DNA of 64,000 nt from Rhodospirillales bacterium (GTDB lineage Bacteria > Pseudomonadota > Alphaproteobacteria > Rhodospirillales > Casp-alpha2): the NCBI GenBank assembly GCA_013203595.1, contig JABMNT010000219.1:1-64000 (forward strand). The letters run 5' to 3'. A program made the position numbers and the translations under genes. Of the stretch, positions 27,288-35,663 are shown one piece after another; position 1 is the first letter of the stretch; every line of letters begins with the position of its first letter. The notes beneath the pieces were generated by a model that was not told the DNA's origin, searched no databases, and saw only the letters and a list, made by a program, of their open reading frames with translations.

Positions 27288-27599
27288 ATGTTATTTCATC
27301 TGGAATTCAGTGTTGGTTACAGTGCCGAGATGAGTCAGCAGGACCTGTTCAAGATCTGGGCCGAGGAAGCCGGCGCCGCGCTGGGGGCCAAGGAAGCCGG
27401 TGTCGTGGTCGATCTGTGGAAAGTCGTTGGCACCAGAACGGTGTTCGCCGTTGTCAACGTTGAAAGCGCCGATATGCTTGATCAGATCAGTTTTGATCTG
27501 CCGATCATGAAACAGATGGGGCAGCATGTGGAGGTCAAGGTCACCGCGATCCGTCGTTACGAGGATTTTGCAACGGATGTGAAAGCGCGCCTGACTTAG
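27288..27599 (+). CDS. muconolactone Delta-isomerase-like protein
   Basis: A 103-residue small alpha/beta protein starting at an ATG with a strong AGGAGGAGG Shine-Dalgarno. The opening MLFHLEFSVGYSAEMSQQDLFKIWAEE and the mid-section LWKVVGTRTVFAVVNVESADML match the ferredoxin-like fold of muconolactone isomerases. No other beta-ketoadipate genes lie nearby, so a true catabolic role is doubtful. It probably shares a transcript with gloA. Confidence 0.65.
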   Translation: MLFHLEFSVGYSAEMSQQDLFKIWAEEAGAALGAKEAGVVVDLWKVVGTRTVFAVVNVESADMLDQISFDLPIMKQMGQHVEVKVTAIRRYEDFATDVKARLT

Positions 27600-27606
27600 G
27601 TCCTGG

Positions 27607-28737
27607 TCAGTTGACGCAGAATGTGGCCAGCGCCTGGCGGTCGATTTCGATGCCAAGGCCGGGACCGGTGGGGATCTGCACGATGCCGTTCACATGTTCA
27701 ATGGGTGTTTTCATAATCGCCTGACGGGCCGGATGTTCGGAGCGATCAAACTCCAGCATCGGCTCCCAGGGCCGGCGGCCCGGTGGATTGTGGGGCAGTA
27801 CGGCCATCAGGTTCAATGAGGCGGACAGCCCGATGCCGGTACCCCAGACGTGGGGAATCATGCGTACCCCGAAGGCGTTGGCCATATCGGCAATTTTCTT
27901 ACATTCGCTCAGGCCGCCAGCGGCGCAGGTATCGGGTTGCAGATAGTCAATAGCCCCTGCTTTCAGAATTTCACGGAAACCAAACCGGGTATATTCACAT
28001 TCACCGCCGGCCATGGGGATCGAGGTCGACGCCTTGACGGCGAGGTAGCCGTCCAGGTCTTCCGGTGGCACCGGTTCTTCAAACCAGATGATGTTGAGGT
28101 GTTCAACCGCCTGTGCCAGGCGGATAGCGTCGATGGCGTCGTAGCCGTGGTTGGCATCCATCATCAGCCCGAACTGGGGGCCGACGGCGTGGCGGACGGC
28201 GGCGACCAGGGCCGCATCTTCGTCCACCTGAAACCCGACTTTAATCTTGCAGGCTGTAAAGCCTTCGGCCTGGTAACCGAGCACTTCCTTGACAATATAA
28301 TCGAGCGGATCGCCGCTGCGTTTACGGTAGGTGCCGGTTGCATAGGCGGCCACCTCGGTCCGGATCGGACCGCCCATCAGTTGATGAATGGGGGCATTGA
28401 AATGTTTCCCCTTGAGATCCCAAAGTGCGATATCGATACCGCTGATGGCACAGATGGGTACCCCTTTCTGCCCCTGATCACGAAAGGCCCCATACAAATC
28501 CTGCCAGATTTTGTCGGTGGCCAGAGGGTCGGCACCGATCAGCCAGGGCTTGTAGGCCTCAACCATGGCGGCAGCGGGCCGGGCCGGGCCAAAACATTCG
28601 CCCCAGCCGGAAACCCTGTCATCGGTAATCACTTCGACCACGCAGGAACCGCGTTTGACGGCCTCGCCGATCGCCCAGTGAAACGGCTCGGACAGGGTTG
28701 TTTCCAGGATATAGGTTTTGACTTCGGCAATTTTCAT
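27607..28737 (-). CDS. mandelate racemase-type enolase-superfamily enzyme, substrate unknown
   Basis: A complete 376-residue enolase-superfamily protein. The mandelate racemase catalytic set is intact at near-identical numbering. The KxK pair is Lys164 and Lys166 (CKIKVG); the metal ligands are Asp194 (MDANHG), Glu220 (WFEEP) and Glu246 (GGECE); the Asp269-His296 dyad lies in LQPDT and PHVWG. Such enzymes racemise or dehydrate hydroxy acids and sugar acids. The substrate cannot be read from sequence. It follows an aminotransferase by 8 bases in one operon. Confidence 0.85.
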   Translation of the reverse strand: MKIAEVKTYILETTLSEPFHWAIGEAVKRGSCVVEVITDDRVSGWGECFGPARPAAAMVEAYKPWLIGADPLATDKIWQDLYGAFRDQGQKGVPICAISGIDIALWDLKGKHFNAPIHQLMGGPIRTEVAAYATGTYRKRSGDPLDYIVKEVLGYQAEGFTACKIKVGFQVDEDAALVAAVRHAVGPQFGLMMDANHGYDAIDAIRLAQAVEHLNIIWFEEPVPPEDLDGYLAVKASTSIPMAGGECEYTRFGFREILKAGAIDYLQPDTCAAGGLSECKKIADMANAFGVRMIPHVWGTGIGLSASLNLMAVLPHNPPGRRPWEPMLEFDRSEHPARQAIMKTPIEHVNGIVQIPTGPGLGIEIDRQALATFCVN

Positions 28738-28745
28738 GATCGGCC

Positions 28746-29873
28746 TTACAAAATTTGGGAAAGGACTTTATCCAGGTTTTCCACGGTGCGGTCGATATTT
28801 TTTAGTTTATCGAGACCGAACAAACCCATGCGGAAGGTTTGGTAATCGTCCGGCTCATCGCACTGCAGGGGCACCCCGGCGGCAATTTGCATACCCAGAG
28901 CCGCGAATTTCTTGCCGTTTTGGATGTCCGGATCGGCGGTGTAGAAAACCGCCACGCCCGGCGCTTCAAACCCTTTGGCGGCGACGCTTCGGAACTGTTT
29001 ACGGCCCATTAGGTCGCGCACCCGCGTACCCAGTTCCTGCTGGGCGGTGCGAATGGCATCGAAGCCAAAGGCCTCGGTTTCCTTCATTGAGCCATGCAGC
29101 TTGACCAGGGCGTCGGTTGGCATGGTCGCGTGGTAGGCATGACCGCCTGCCTGGTAGGCTTCCATAATCGACAGCCACTTCTTCAAGTCGATGGCGAAAC
29201 TGGTGCTGGTTGTCTGATCGATTGCGGAACGGGCAGCCTTGCTGAGCATGACCAGGCCGCCGCAGGGTGAGGCACTCCAGCTTTTCTGCGGGGCACTGAT
29301 GAGGACATCGATGCCTTTGTCCTTCATGTCGACCCAGAGCGTGCCCGACGCGATGCAGTCGAGCACGAACAGGCCGCCATAGGCATGCACGGCGTCGGAT
29401 ATGGCGGTCAGATAAGCATCCGGGAGCAGCATGCCGGATGCTGTTTCCACATGGGCGGCGAACACCACATCCGGCGTTTCGGCGTTAATGGCCGCGACCA
29501 CCTCGTCGATGGGGGGCGGGGCAAAAGCGGCCTGTGGGCCCGCGCTGACCGGCCTGGCTTTGAGGACGGTGGAACTGGCCGGAATCGAGCCCATGTCGAA
29601 TATCTGAGTCCAACGGAAACTGAACCAGCCGTTGCGCACGACCAGAGTCTTTTTGCCGGTGGCAAACTGGCGGGCGACGGCTTCCATGGCGTAGGTGCCG
29701 CCGCCGGGAACGATAGCAACGGCCTCGGCCTTATAGACGGTTTTTAGGGTTGCCGAGATGTCTCGCATGACTTCCTGGAAGGACTGGGACATGTGATTGA
29801 GCGAGCGATCGGTAAAAACCACGGAATATTCCAGAAGGCCGTCCGGGTCGACGGTAGAAATCGGGTTAGGCAT
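28746..29873 (-). CDS. class V aminotransferase (alanine-glyoxylate/serine-pyruvate type)
   Basis: A 375-residue fold-type I PLP enzyme. The Schiff-base lysine is Lys197 in SAPQKSWSASP, and Asp172 (VLDCIASG) should contact the pyridine nitrogen. PGGGTYAMEAVAR (56-68) is the cofactor phosphate loop. The family includes alanine-glyoxylate and serine-pyruvate transaminases. The pairing with the downstream racemase-type enolase suggests a shared pathway for a hydroxy or amino acid; this is inference. Confidence 0.85.
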   Translation of the reverse strand: MPNPISTVDPDGLLEYSVVFTDRSLNHMSQSFQEVMRDISATLKTVYKAEAVAIVPGGGTYAMEAVARQFATGKKTLVVRNGWFSFRWTQIFDMGSIPASSTVLKARPVSAGPQAAFAPPPIDEVVAAINAETPDVVFAAHVETASGMLLPDAYLTAISDAVHAYGGLFVLDCIASGTLWVDMKDKGIDVLISAPQKSWSASPCGGLVMLSKAARSAIDQTTSTSFAIDLKKWLSIMEAYQAGGHAYHATMPTDALVKLHGSMKETEAFGFDAIRTAQQELGTRVRDLMGRKQFRSVAAKGFEAPGVAVFYTADPDIQNGKKFAALGMQIAAGVPLQCDEPDDYQTFRMGLFGLDKLKNIDRTVENLDKVLSQIL

Positions 29874-29938
29874 GTAAAGCTCCAGGGAAATGAACAGGGT
29901 TAATTTTCTTTAGCATCATCTACCGGTGGAGAAAACGC

Positions 29939-30421
29939 CTATTGGTCGGGTGCAAACAAATCCGGTTCGCGGGGTTGCCATCCCTCGAGGATCAGTAACT
30001 GGCGTTTGGTATGGATACCACCGGCTCCGGAAAAGCCGGTCATCTGATCTCCCGCTCCCATCACCCGGTGGCAGGGAATGAGGATCGGCAGCCGGTTGCG
30101 GCCACAGGCTCCACCAACAGGTTGGGCGCTGGATTTGAGGTTTTTCGCCAGCTGGCCGTAGGTCCAGGTCTGGCCATAGGGGATTTTAAGCATTTCGCGG
30201 CAGACAGCCTGCTGAAAATCACTGCCGGCTACTTCTAATGGCAAATCAAACCGGGTCAGGCGGCCGGCAAAATAGGCGAGCAACTGCCTGCGGGTTTCCT
30301 GTAACAGGGCCGTGGCAGGGCCGGCCGGCTGCTCTTCCCAGACAAGGGCAACCAGCCTGTCGCGGCTCTCGATTACCGTCAACGGTCCGACCGGGGATGA
30401 CAGGGAGATCCGGTTGTTCAT
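29939..30421 (-). CDS. ogt: methylated-DNA-protein-cysteine methyltransferase
   Basis: A 160-residue protein. The suicide cysteine is Cys117 in the PCHRVMG motif, preceded by the DNA-binding helix region PYGQTWTYGQLA (81-92) with the arginine finger GGACGRNR. It repairs O6-methylguanine by transferring the methyl group to itself. No Ada-type regulatory domain is present. Confidence 0.93.
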   Translation of the reverse strand: MNNRISLSSPVGPLTVIESRDRLVALVWEEQPAGPATALLQETRRQLLAYFAGRLTRFDLPLEVAGSDFQQAVCREMLKIPYGQTWTYGQLAKNLKSSAQPVGGACGRNRLPILIPCHRVMGAGDQMTGFSGAGGIHTKRQLLILEGWQPREPDLFAPDQ

Positions 30422-30458
30422 GTCATCAAGCGGTCTTGCTCATTGTGTCGCAGGCCAG

Positions 30459-31178
30459 TTAATCAAACATGCTGTCGATATCGTCCTGGCTCATGGCCGC
30501 GGCCTCAGTTTGCGGGCCGTGCAGCAAATCCTTGTCGGCGCGGGCGTCGTCCTTGGGCAATGCCATTTCCTGGGAATTGGCGGTTCCATTTTCAATGTTC
30601 CAGATCTCGATCATCTTGTTGAGGCGTTCTTCGATGTAATTAAGGGAGTTGACGACCTTGGTGATGCGTTGGCCGGTCACGTCCTGAAAGCTGCAGGCGG
30701 TGAGCAGCTCCATGCTGATGAATTCTATTTTTTCGATATCCGGGACAATGCCGTCCGGGTCGCCGTCGGCAATTTTACTGCGCAGATCGACGATGATCTG
30801 ATCGAGCTGTTCGGTGTTCTCCAAAATTGAGTTGGCGGCGATTTCCGTGCTGCGGACGACTTCAGCCAATTCTTCCGTGGCAATTGACAGGGTTGTATTG
30901 GCGTCATCGACGGGCTTGAGGGCGGCCACTTCCTGTTTGGTTATGGTGATATGGTCATTCATGGCCTGGATTTCGGCCATAATGGTCTCGACTTTTGTTG
31001 CGCCGTCATCTTCAACAATCAGGTCCAGACGGTCACAGAGTTTTTTAAACTGTTCTGTAAAGCCGTCACTTACGGTTTTTTCCAGAGAGGCGACGCGGGC
31101 GATAACATCAGCCAGGGATGCGGCCTGAACAGCTCTTTGCCGTTCGATGGAAAACGGGCGCTCGTTGGTTTGGCTCAT
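30459..31178 (-). CDS. cheZ: CheZ-like CheY-phosphate phosphatase
   Basis: A 239-residue, mostly helical protein. Residues 65-200 form a long coiled-coil hairpin, and CSFQDVTGQRI (162-172) carries the catalytic Asp166 and Gln170 pair that corresponds to E. coli CheZ Asp143/Gln147. The C-terminal end SQDDIDSMFD is an acidic amphipathic peptide like the CheY-binding tail of CheZ and the N-terminus of FliM. It accelerates dephosphorylation of CheY. No other chemotaxis or flagellar gene lies nearby. Confidence 0.85.
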   Translation of the reverse strand: MSQTNERPFSIERQRAVQAASLADVIARVASLEKTVSDGFTEQFKKLCDRLDLIVEDDGATKVETIMAEIQAMNDHITITKQEVAALKPVDDANTTLSIATEELAEVVRSTEIAANSILENTEQLDQIIVDLRSKIADGDPDGIVPDIEKIEFISMELLTACSFQDVTGQRITKVVNSLNYIEERLNKMIEIWNIENGTANSQEMALPKDDARADKDLLHGPQTEAAAMSQDDIDSMFD

Positions 31179-31314
31179 CCTGTCCTCGATCCATTTTTGC
31201 TACCCCTATTTCCGCACCAATTGTCGTAAAGGTCAATTTTTCGGTTGGTATTGATGTTAAGGGGTGTAAATGAAGGCTTCTGTAAAAGCCGCCACCATGG
31301 GGTGTCCGGGTGGG

Positions 31315-33355
31315 CTAGGGCCGTTGCCGGACGAGTGCCGCCTTCAGATCCGCCTCACCTGTAATGGGCAGTCCACAGGTCATGGCGCGGCAGACGAAGG
31401 CGGTGGCGGCGCCATTCACCTGGGTTTTACCGGCCGCCGGATGGTCGGCCGGCAGGACTTCATCAGGGGATCTCACACTGACGATGAGGTTCGGGTCGGG
31501 TGCCAGCAGCGCGCATTTGTGCAGCGCCTTGAGATCCGGGTCAGTGAAATTGCCAATCAGAACCACCTGGGTTGCGTTGCTTAACAGCTCGAACCCGCAC
31601 ATCAGCGTTGGGTGATTTAGGGAAGCGCGCGGGTCGGTGGGGGTCAGGGCCCTGATAAGGGCGCTGGCACGGGTCTCATAGGCGGTGGTTCCGGTGATAT
31701 GGAATAGCCGGGCCAGGACTTCGCATATGGTGCCATTACCGGGTGGAACCGCGTTATCGAGGGCGGTTTTCGGACGGACGATGGTATCTTCCGTGTCGTC
31801 GGCGCTCAGGAAGTAGCCGCCGGCCTGGTTGTCCCAGTAATGGCTGTCGAGCAGATCGACCGTTTTTCTGGCATCGTCCAGGTAGCTGGCTTCGGTGGTT
31901 ATTTCGTACAGGATCAGTGCAGCGCGTGCCATATTGGCATAGTCATCCAGGGTCGCCGGGTGATCCGCGGTTCCGGCGCACCAGGCATGGTACAGGCGTT
32001 CTCCGTTGCGCATATGGGACTGCACGAATTGATAGGCGGTTTCTGCTTCGTTCATCCATGTGGGCTGCTCGAACAGAAAGGCGGCTTTTGCCATGGCGGC
32101 GATAATCATGCCGTTCCAGTCGGCCAGGACCTTGTCGTCGCGCATGGGCTGGATGCGTTTTTCCCGCGCCTCAAACAGTTTTTCCCGGCTTTCCCTGAGG
32201 GCTGTTTCACGGGCGTCGCCGAGATAATCCATCTGTGAAGAGCGGTTGAGAATGGTATGGCCGTCCCAGTTGCCGGAATCTGTGACGTCGTATATGGCTT
32301 TGAATTCAGCTGAAGCCTGGCCCAGGATCTGGTCAATTTCCGTTTCCGACCAGACGCAGAACTTGCCCTCCTCGCCTTCGCTGTCGGCATCAAAGGCGGC
32401 GGCGAAGGCGTAGGTTTTTCCGGTCTCGCCGGCCGGACCGTTCTTCATGTCGCGGCGCAGCCAGGTTATGGTCTCAGCAATGCGTTGGGCTGCGGCTTTG
32501 GGTTGCTTTCCAGACGTCGCACAGCAGGTCGATAAGCTGGGCGTTGTCGTAAAGCATTTTCTCAAAATGCGGGGCAAGCCAGTATTCGTCGGTCGAGTAG
32601 CGGGCGAAGCCGCCGCCGAGATGGTCATAGATGCCGCCCTGGCAGATGTTATCAAGGGTGATCAGAACGCCGCTCCTGTAGGCATCTTCAGCGGTTCGCT
32701 GATAGGCGTTCCAGAGGAACCGGAAAAACCCTGGCTGCGGAAATTTCGGTGCACCCAAGGTGCCGCCGTTGCGGCCATCGACGGAACCAATGAGGGTGGC
32801 GGCTGCCTCGTTCAGGGTCGAGATTGTCAGTTCGCCGCCGGCCCGGGGCTGGGCGATCTTTTTCAGGGCATCGGACAGGGCTGTTACATTGCCGGTGATC
32901 CGTTCCGGGTCGTTGCGATAGGTTTCTTCAATATGGCGGAGGATCTGCGGAAAACCGGGGTGACCATATTTCGGGGTCGATGGAAAATAGGTGCCACCCC
33001 AAAATGGCTTTCGGTCCGGTGTCAGGAACATGGTCAGGGGCCAGCCGCCCTGCTCGCCCAATAACTGCAGGGCGTTCTGGTAAATATAGTCCACATCTGG
33101 ACGCTCTTCCCGGTCGACCTTGATGTTGATAAACAATGCGTTCATCAATTTGGCGATGGCCTCGTCTTCAAAACTTTCATGAGCCATGACGTGGCACCAG
33201 TGACAGGCGGCATATCCGACCGATAATAAGATGGGTTTGTTTTCTTTTTGGGCGGCGTTGAAGGCTTCCGGTCCCCAGGCGTACCAGTGTACGGGGTTGT
33301 CCTTGTGCTGGCGCAGATAGGGGCTGGTTTGTTGAGAAAGATGGTTATGCGTCAT
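31315..33355 (-). pseudogene. DUF255/thioredoxin-like YyaL-family protein, interrupted by a frameshift
   Basis: Two adjoining frames together encode one protein of about 675 residues. The 5' part (from ATG at 33353-33355) has the thioredoxin-like domain with CHWC (Cys51, Cys54) and HLGGGFARYSTDEYWLAPHFEKMLYDNAQL. It then stops after DVWKATQSRSPTHC. The homologous continuation AQRIAETITWLRRDM and the glycosidase-like C-terminal half follow in another frame to 31315. The shift lies at about 32490-32515, where the minus strand reads ACCCAAAGCC, a short homopolymer context. Either a sequencing or assembly error or a genuine inactivation explains it. Confidence 0.8.
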
Positions 33356-33484
33356 TGGGAATCCCGGCGGCTAAAGAAAAACGGTGGCGATCGTTGCCAG
33401 TTGGCTTGTATCTGCTTAGTTTGGGATCATAACCGGAGATAACAACTGCTAATTTGAAATCGTTGCTGTAAATGGAGGCCCCCG

Positions 33485-33739
33485 ATGAAAATCAATTTCG
33501 ATATTGAATGTACGCCTGAAGAAGCCCGGACGTTTTTTGGCCTGCCGGATGTTAAGCCGATGCAGGAAAACCTGATGGCGGAAGTTGAAGAACGTATGAA
33601 AACCAATCTGGCGGCGATGGACCCGGAAACCCTGGTCAATACCTGGATGCCGGTCGGCGTTCAGGGTTTTGAGCAACTGCAAAAGATGTTCTGGGCGCAA
33701 ATGGGTCCGGGCAAAGCCGATGACAAATCTAAAAAATAA
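33485..33739 (+). CDS. small conserved protein, DUF6489-like
   Basis: An 84-residue acidic protein with a perfect GGAGG Shine-Dalgarno. MKINFDIECTPEEARTFFGLPDV at the N-terminus matches small alphaproteobacterial proteins that I recall as DUF6489. The C-terminus is amphipathic, with the PGKADDKSKK tail. No function is known. Confidence 0.65.
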   Translation: MKINFDIECTPEEARTFFGLPDVKPMQENLMAEVEERMKTNLAAMDPETLVNTWMPVGVQGFEQLQKMFWAQMGPGKADDKSKK

Positions 33740-33757
33740 GAGAGGGAGCCTTTCTCA

Positions 33758-34099
33758 GTGAACGATCATGTGCCGGCAGATAATCTGTTTTACGATACCC
33801 ATGTGTTTTTTTGTACCAATGAACGCCCCGCCGGTCATCCCCGGGGGTGCTGTAAAGCCAAAGGTTCGGAAACATTGCGTAACTATATGAAAGCCAAAGC
33901 CAAGGAGCTGGGGTTGGACCGCACCCGAATCAATAGTGCCGGTTGTCTGGACCGCTGTGAGCTGGGGCCGACCCTGGTCATCTACCCGGAAGGGATCTGG
34001 TATCGCTGTGCGACAACGGAGGATGTGGACCGGGTTCTGGTTGAGCATGTTAAAAATGGGAATCCTATCAAAGACTTAATGTTGGGTCCTGATGAGTAA
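33758..34099 (+). CDS. (2Fe-2S) ferredoxin-like protein, thioredoxin fold
   Basis: A 113-residue protein starting at GTG 33758 with GGGAG upstream. The cysteines in HVFFCTNERPAGHPRGCC and SAGCLDRCELGP give the C-x(n)-C, C-x3-C pattern of thioredoxin-like [2Fe-2S] ferredoxins. A redox or assembly role is likely but unproven. It is 19 bases after the DUF6489-like gene and just upstream of mnmE. Confidence 0.8.
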   Translation: MNDHVPADNLFYDTHVFFCTNERPAGHPRGCCKAKGSETLRNYMKAKAKELGLDRTRINSAGCLDRCELGPTLVIYPEGIWYRCATTEDVDRVLVEHVKNGNPIKDLMLGPDE

Positions 34100-34145
34100 T
34101 GGCTACTAGGTTTAGTATTTATGTTCATTTCGTTCTGAGTCAGTA

Positions 34146-35483
34146 ATGAAAGCCGGAACCATCTTTGCCGTGGCCAGTGGTGTTGGCAAAGCCGGTGTTG
34201 CGGTGATCCGTGTATCTGGTGACGCAGCCGAATCGTTATTTACAACCCTGAGGGCCCGATGCCCGCAACCAAGAACCGCCACGCGAGTCTCCCTGTTTGA
34301 GCCCCTGACCGGTCGGCTGCTGGATGAGGCCCTGGCGCTGTGGTTTCCGGCGCCGAAAAGTTTTACCGGAGAGAATGTGGTGGAGCTGCATGTGCATGGT
34401 GGCCGGGCTGTCATTGACGGGGTTATGGCGGTGCTTACCGGTCTGCATGGTTTTCGTCTGGCTGAACCGGGTGAGTTTACCCGCCGCGCTTTCGAGAACA
34501 ACAAGATGGACCTAACCGCGGCAGAGGGTCTGGCGGACCTGGTGGATGCGGAAACCTCGGCCCAACGGGACCAGGCCCTGCGCCAGATGCAGGGCGCACT
34601 GGGTGATCTCTATGAAGACTGGCGGCATCGTTTGTTGCGGGCCAGTGCCTATCTGGAGACGACAATCGATTTTGCTGAAGAGGACATTCCGGTGGGCCTG
34701 GAAGCCGATGTGCGGTCCCAGGTTACAACTCTTAAACAACAGATTGCGGCCCATTTGTCTGATGGGCATCGTGGTGAGCGGCTTCGTGACGGCGTGCGTG
34801 TAGCCATTGTGGGGGCGCCCAATGCCGGTAAGTCGAGCCTGCTTAATCAGCTGGCGGCACGGGAGGCGGCGATTGTTTCTGCGCGCGCCGGGACCACACG
34901 GGATGTGATTGAAGTGCATCTGGCGCTGGCTGGTATTCCGGTGGTGTTGTCGGATACGGCGGGTATCCGCAAGACATCCGACGAGATTGAAAGCGAAGGG
35001 GTTCGTCGTGCCCTTGCGCAGGCGGCGCAGGCCGACTTCCGTGTGCTGGTGGCTGATCCCGGTCAGACTCCCCTGCTCTCGCCTGATCTTCTGGCTTTGA
35101 TTGATGTACAGACGCTTGTCGTTTTAAATAAAGCGGATTTGAATTTACCGGTTGACGGGCATTTTCCCTGTGAAGCGGTGTCGGTGTCTGCCTTAACCGG
35201 GCTTGGTATTAAGGAGCTGCTGGAGACCCTGACGAGCAAAGTTCGGGATCGGTTTGACCTGACTGATCAGCCCAGTCTTACTCGGGCCCGCCATCGCACT
35301 GCGCTGGACCGGTGCCTACAGGCGCTGACCCGGTTTGAAGAGGTTCCCTCCTTGATTGATCGGCCGGAACTCGGTGCTGAAAACCTGAGATCTGCCTGTA
35401 TGGCCCTGGGGCATATTACCGGGCGGGTCGATGTGGAGGATGTCCTGGATGTTATTTTCCGGGATTTTTGTATCGGAAAGTAA
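34146..35483 (+). CDS. mnmE: tRNA modification GTPase MnmE
   Basis: A 445-residue protein. The N-terminal tetrahydrofolate-binding domain opens with AGTIFAVASGVGKAGVAVIR. The G domain has P-loop GAPNAGKS (about 223-230), DTAG and NKAD motifs. The C-terminus CIGK carries the conserved catalytic cysteine. With MnmG it makes 5-carboxymethylaminomethyluridine at the tRNA wobble position. It is first of the mnmE-mnmG-rsmG-parA-parB cluster. Confidence 0.97.
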   Translation: MKAGTIFAVASGVGKAGVAVIRVSGDAAESLFTTLRARCPQPRTATRVSLFEPLTGRLLDEALALWFPAPKSFTGENVVELHVHGGRAVIDGVMAVLTGLHGFRLAEPGEFTRRAFENNKMDLTAAEGLADLVDAETSAQRDQALRQMQGALGDLYEDWRHRLLRASAYLETTIDFAEEDIPVGLEADVRSQVTTLKQQIAAHLSDGHRGERLRDGVRVAIVGAPNAGKSSLLNQLAAREAAIVSARAGTTRDVIEVHLALAGIPVVLSDTAGIRKTSDEIESEGVRRALAQAAQADFRVLVADPGQTPLLSPDLLALIDVQTLVVLNKADLNLPVDGHFPCEAVSVSALTGLGIKELLETLTSKVRDRFDLTDQPSLTRARHRTALDRCLQALTRFEEVPSLIDRPELGAENLRSACMALGHITGRVDVEDVLDVIFRDFCIGK

Positions 35484-35490
35484 ATTCCGT

Positions 35491-35506
35491 TGTTTCACGT
35501 GAAACA
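35491..35506. promoter_or_regulatory. parS: parS site 1
   Basis: TGTTTCACGTGAAACA is a perfect 16-bp palindrome identical to the chromosomal parS consensus bound by ParB. It begins 8 bases after the mnmE stop. Confidence 0.92.
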
Positions 35507-35541
35507 GTCATCCCGTCGTTTTCCTGTTTTTGGCTATCAGT

Positions 35542-35557
35542 TGTTTCACGTGAAACA
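35542..35557. promoter_or_regulatory. parS: parS site 2
   Basis: A second identical 16-bp palindrome, TGTTTCACGTGAAACA, whose centre lies 51 bases from that of site 1. Confidence 0.92.
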
Positions 35558-35597
35558 GTTTCGGTTCTGTTTGCCGTCGGGTTGGGGCCGGCGGATA

Positions 35598-35613
35598 TGT
35601 TTCACGTGAAACA
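35598..35613. promoter_or_regulatory. parS: parS site 3
   Basis: A third identical TGTTTCACGTGAAACA palindrome, centred 56 bases from site 2 and 50 bases before the mnmG start. ParB bound here may also affect mnmG transcription. Confidence 0.92.
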
Positions 35614-35663
35614 ACGCAGGTTGCCGATTGACTCCGGATCAATCCGTCCCTACATTCCGCGCC

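Noticed and set aside
27850-28845. 331-codon plus-strand frame
   Set aside because: It is antisense to the enolase with its full catalytic set; the frame is a by-product of high GC content.
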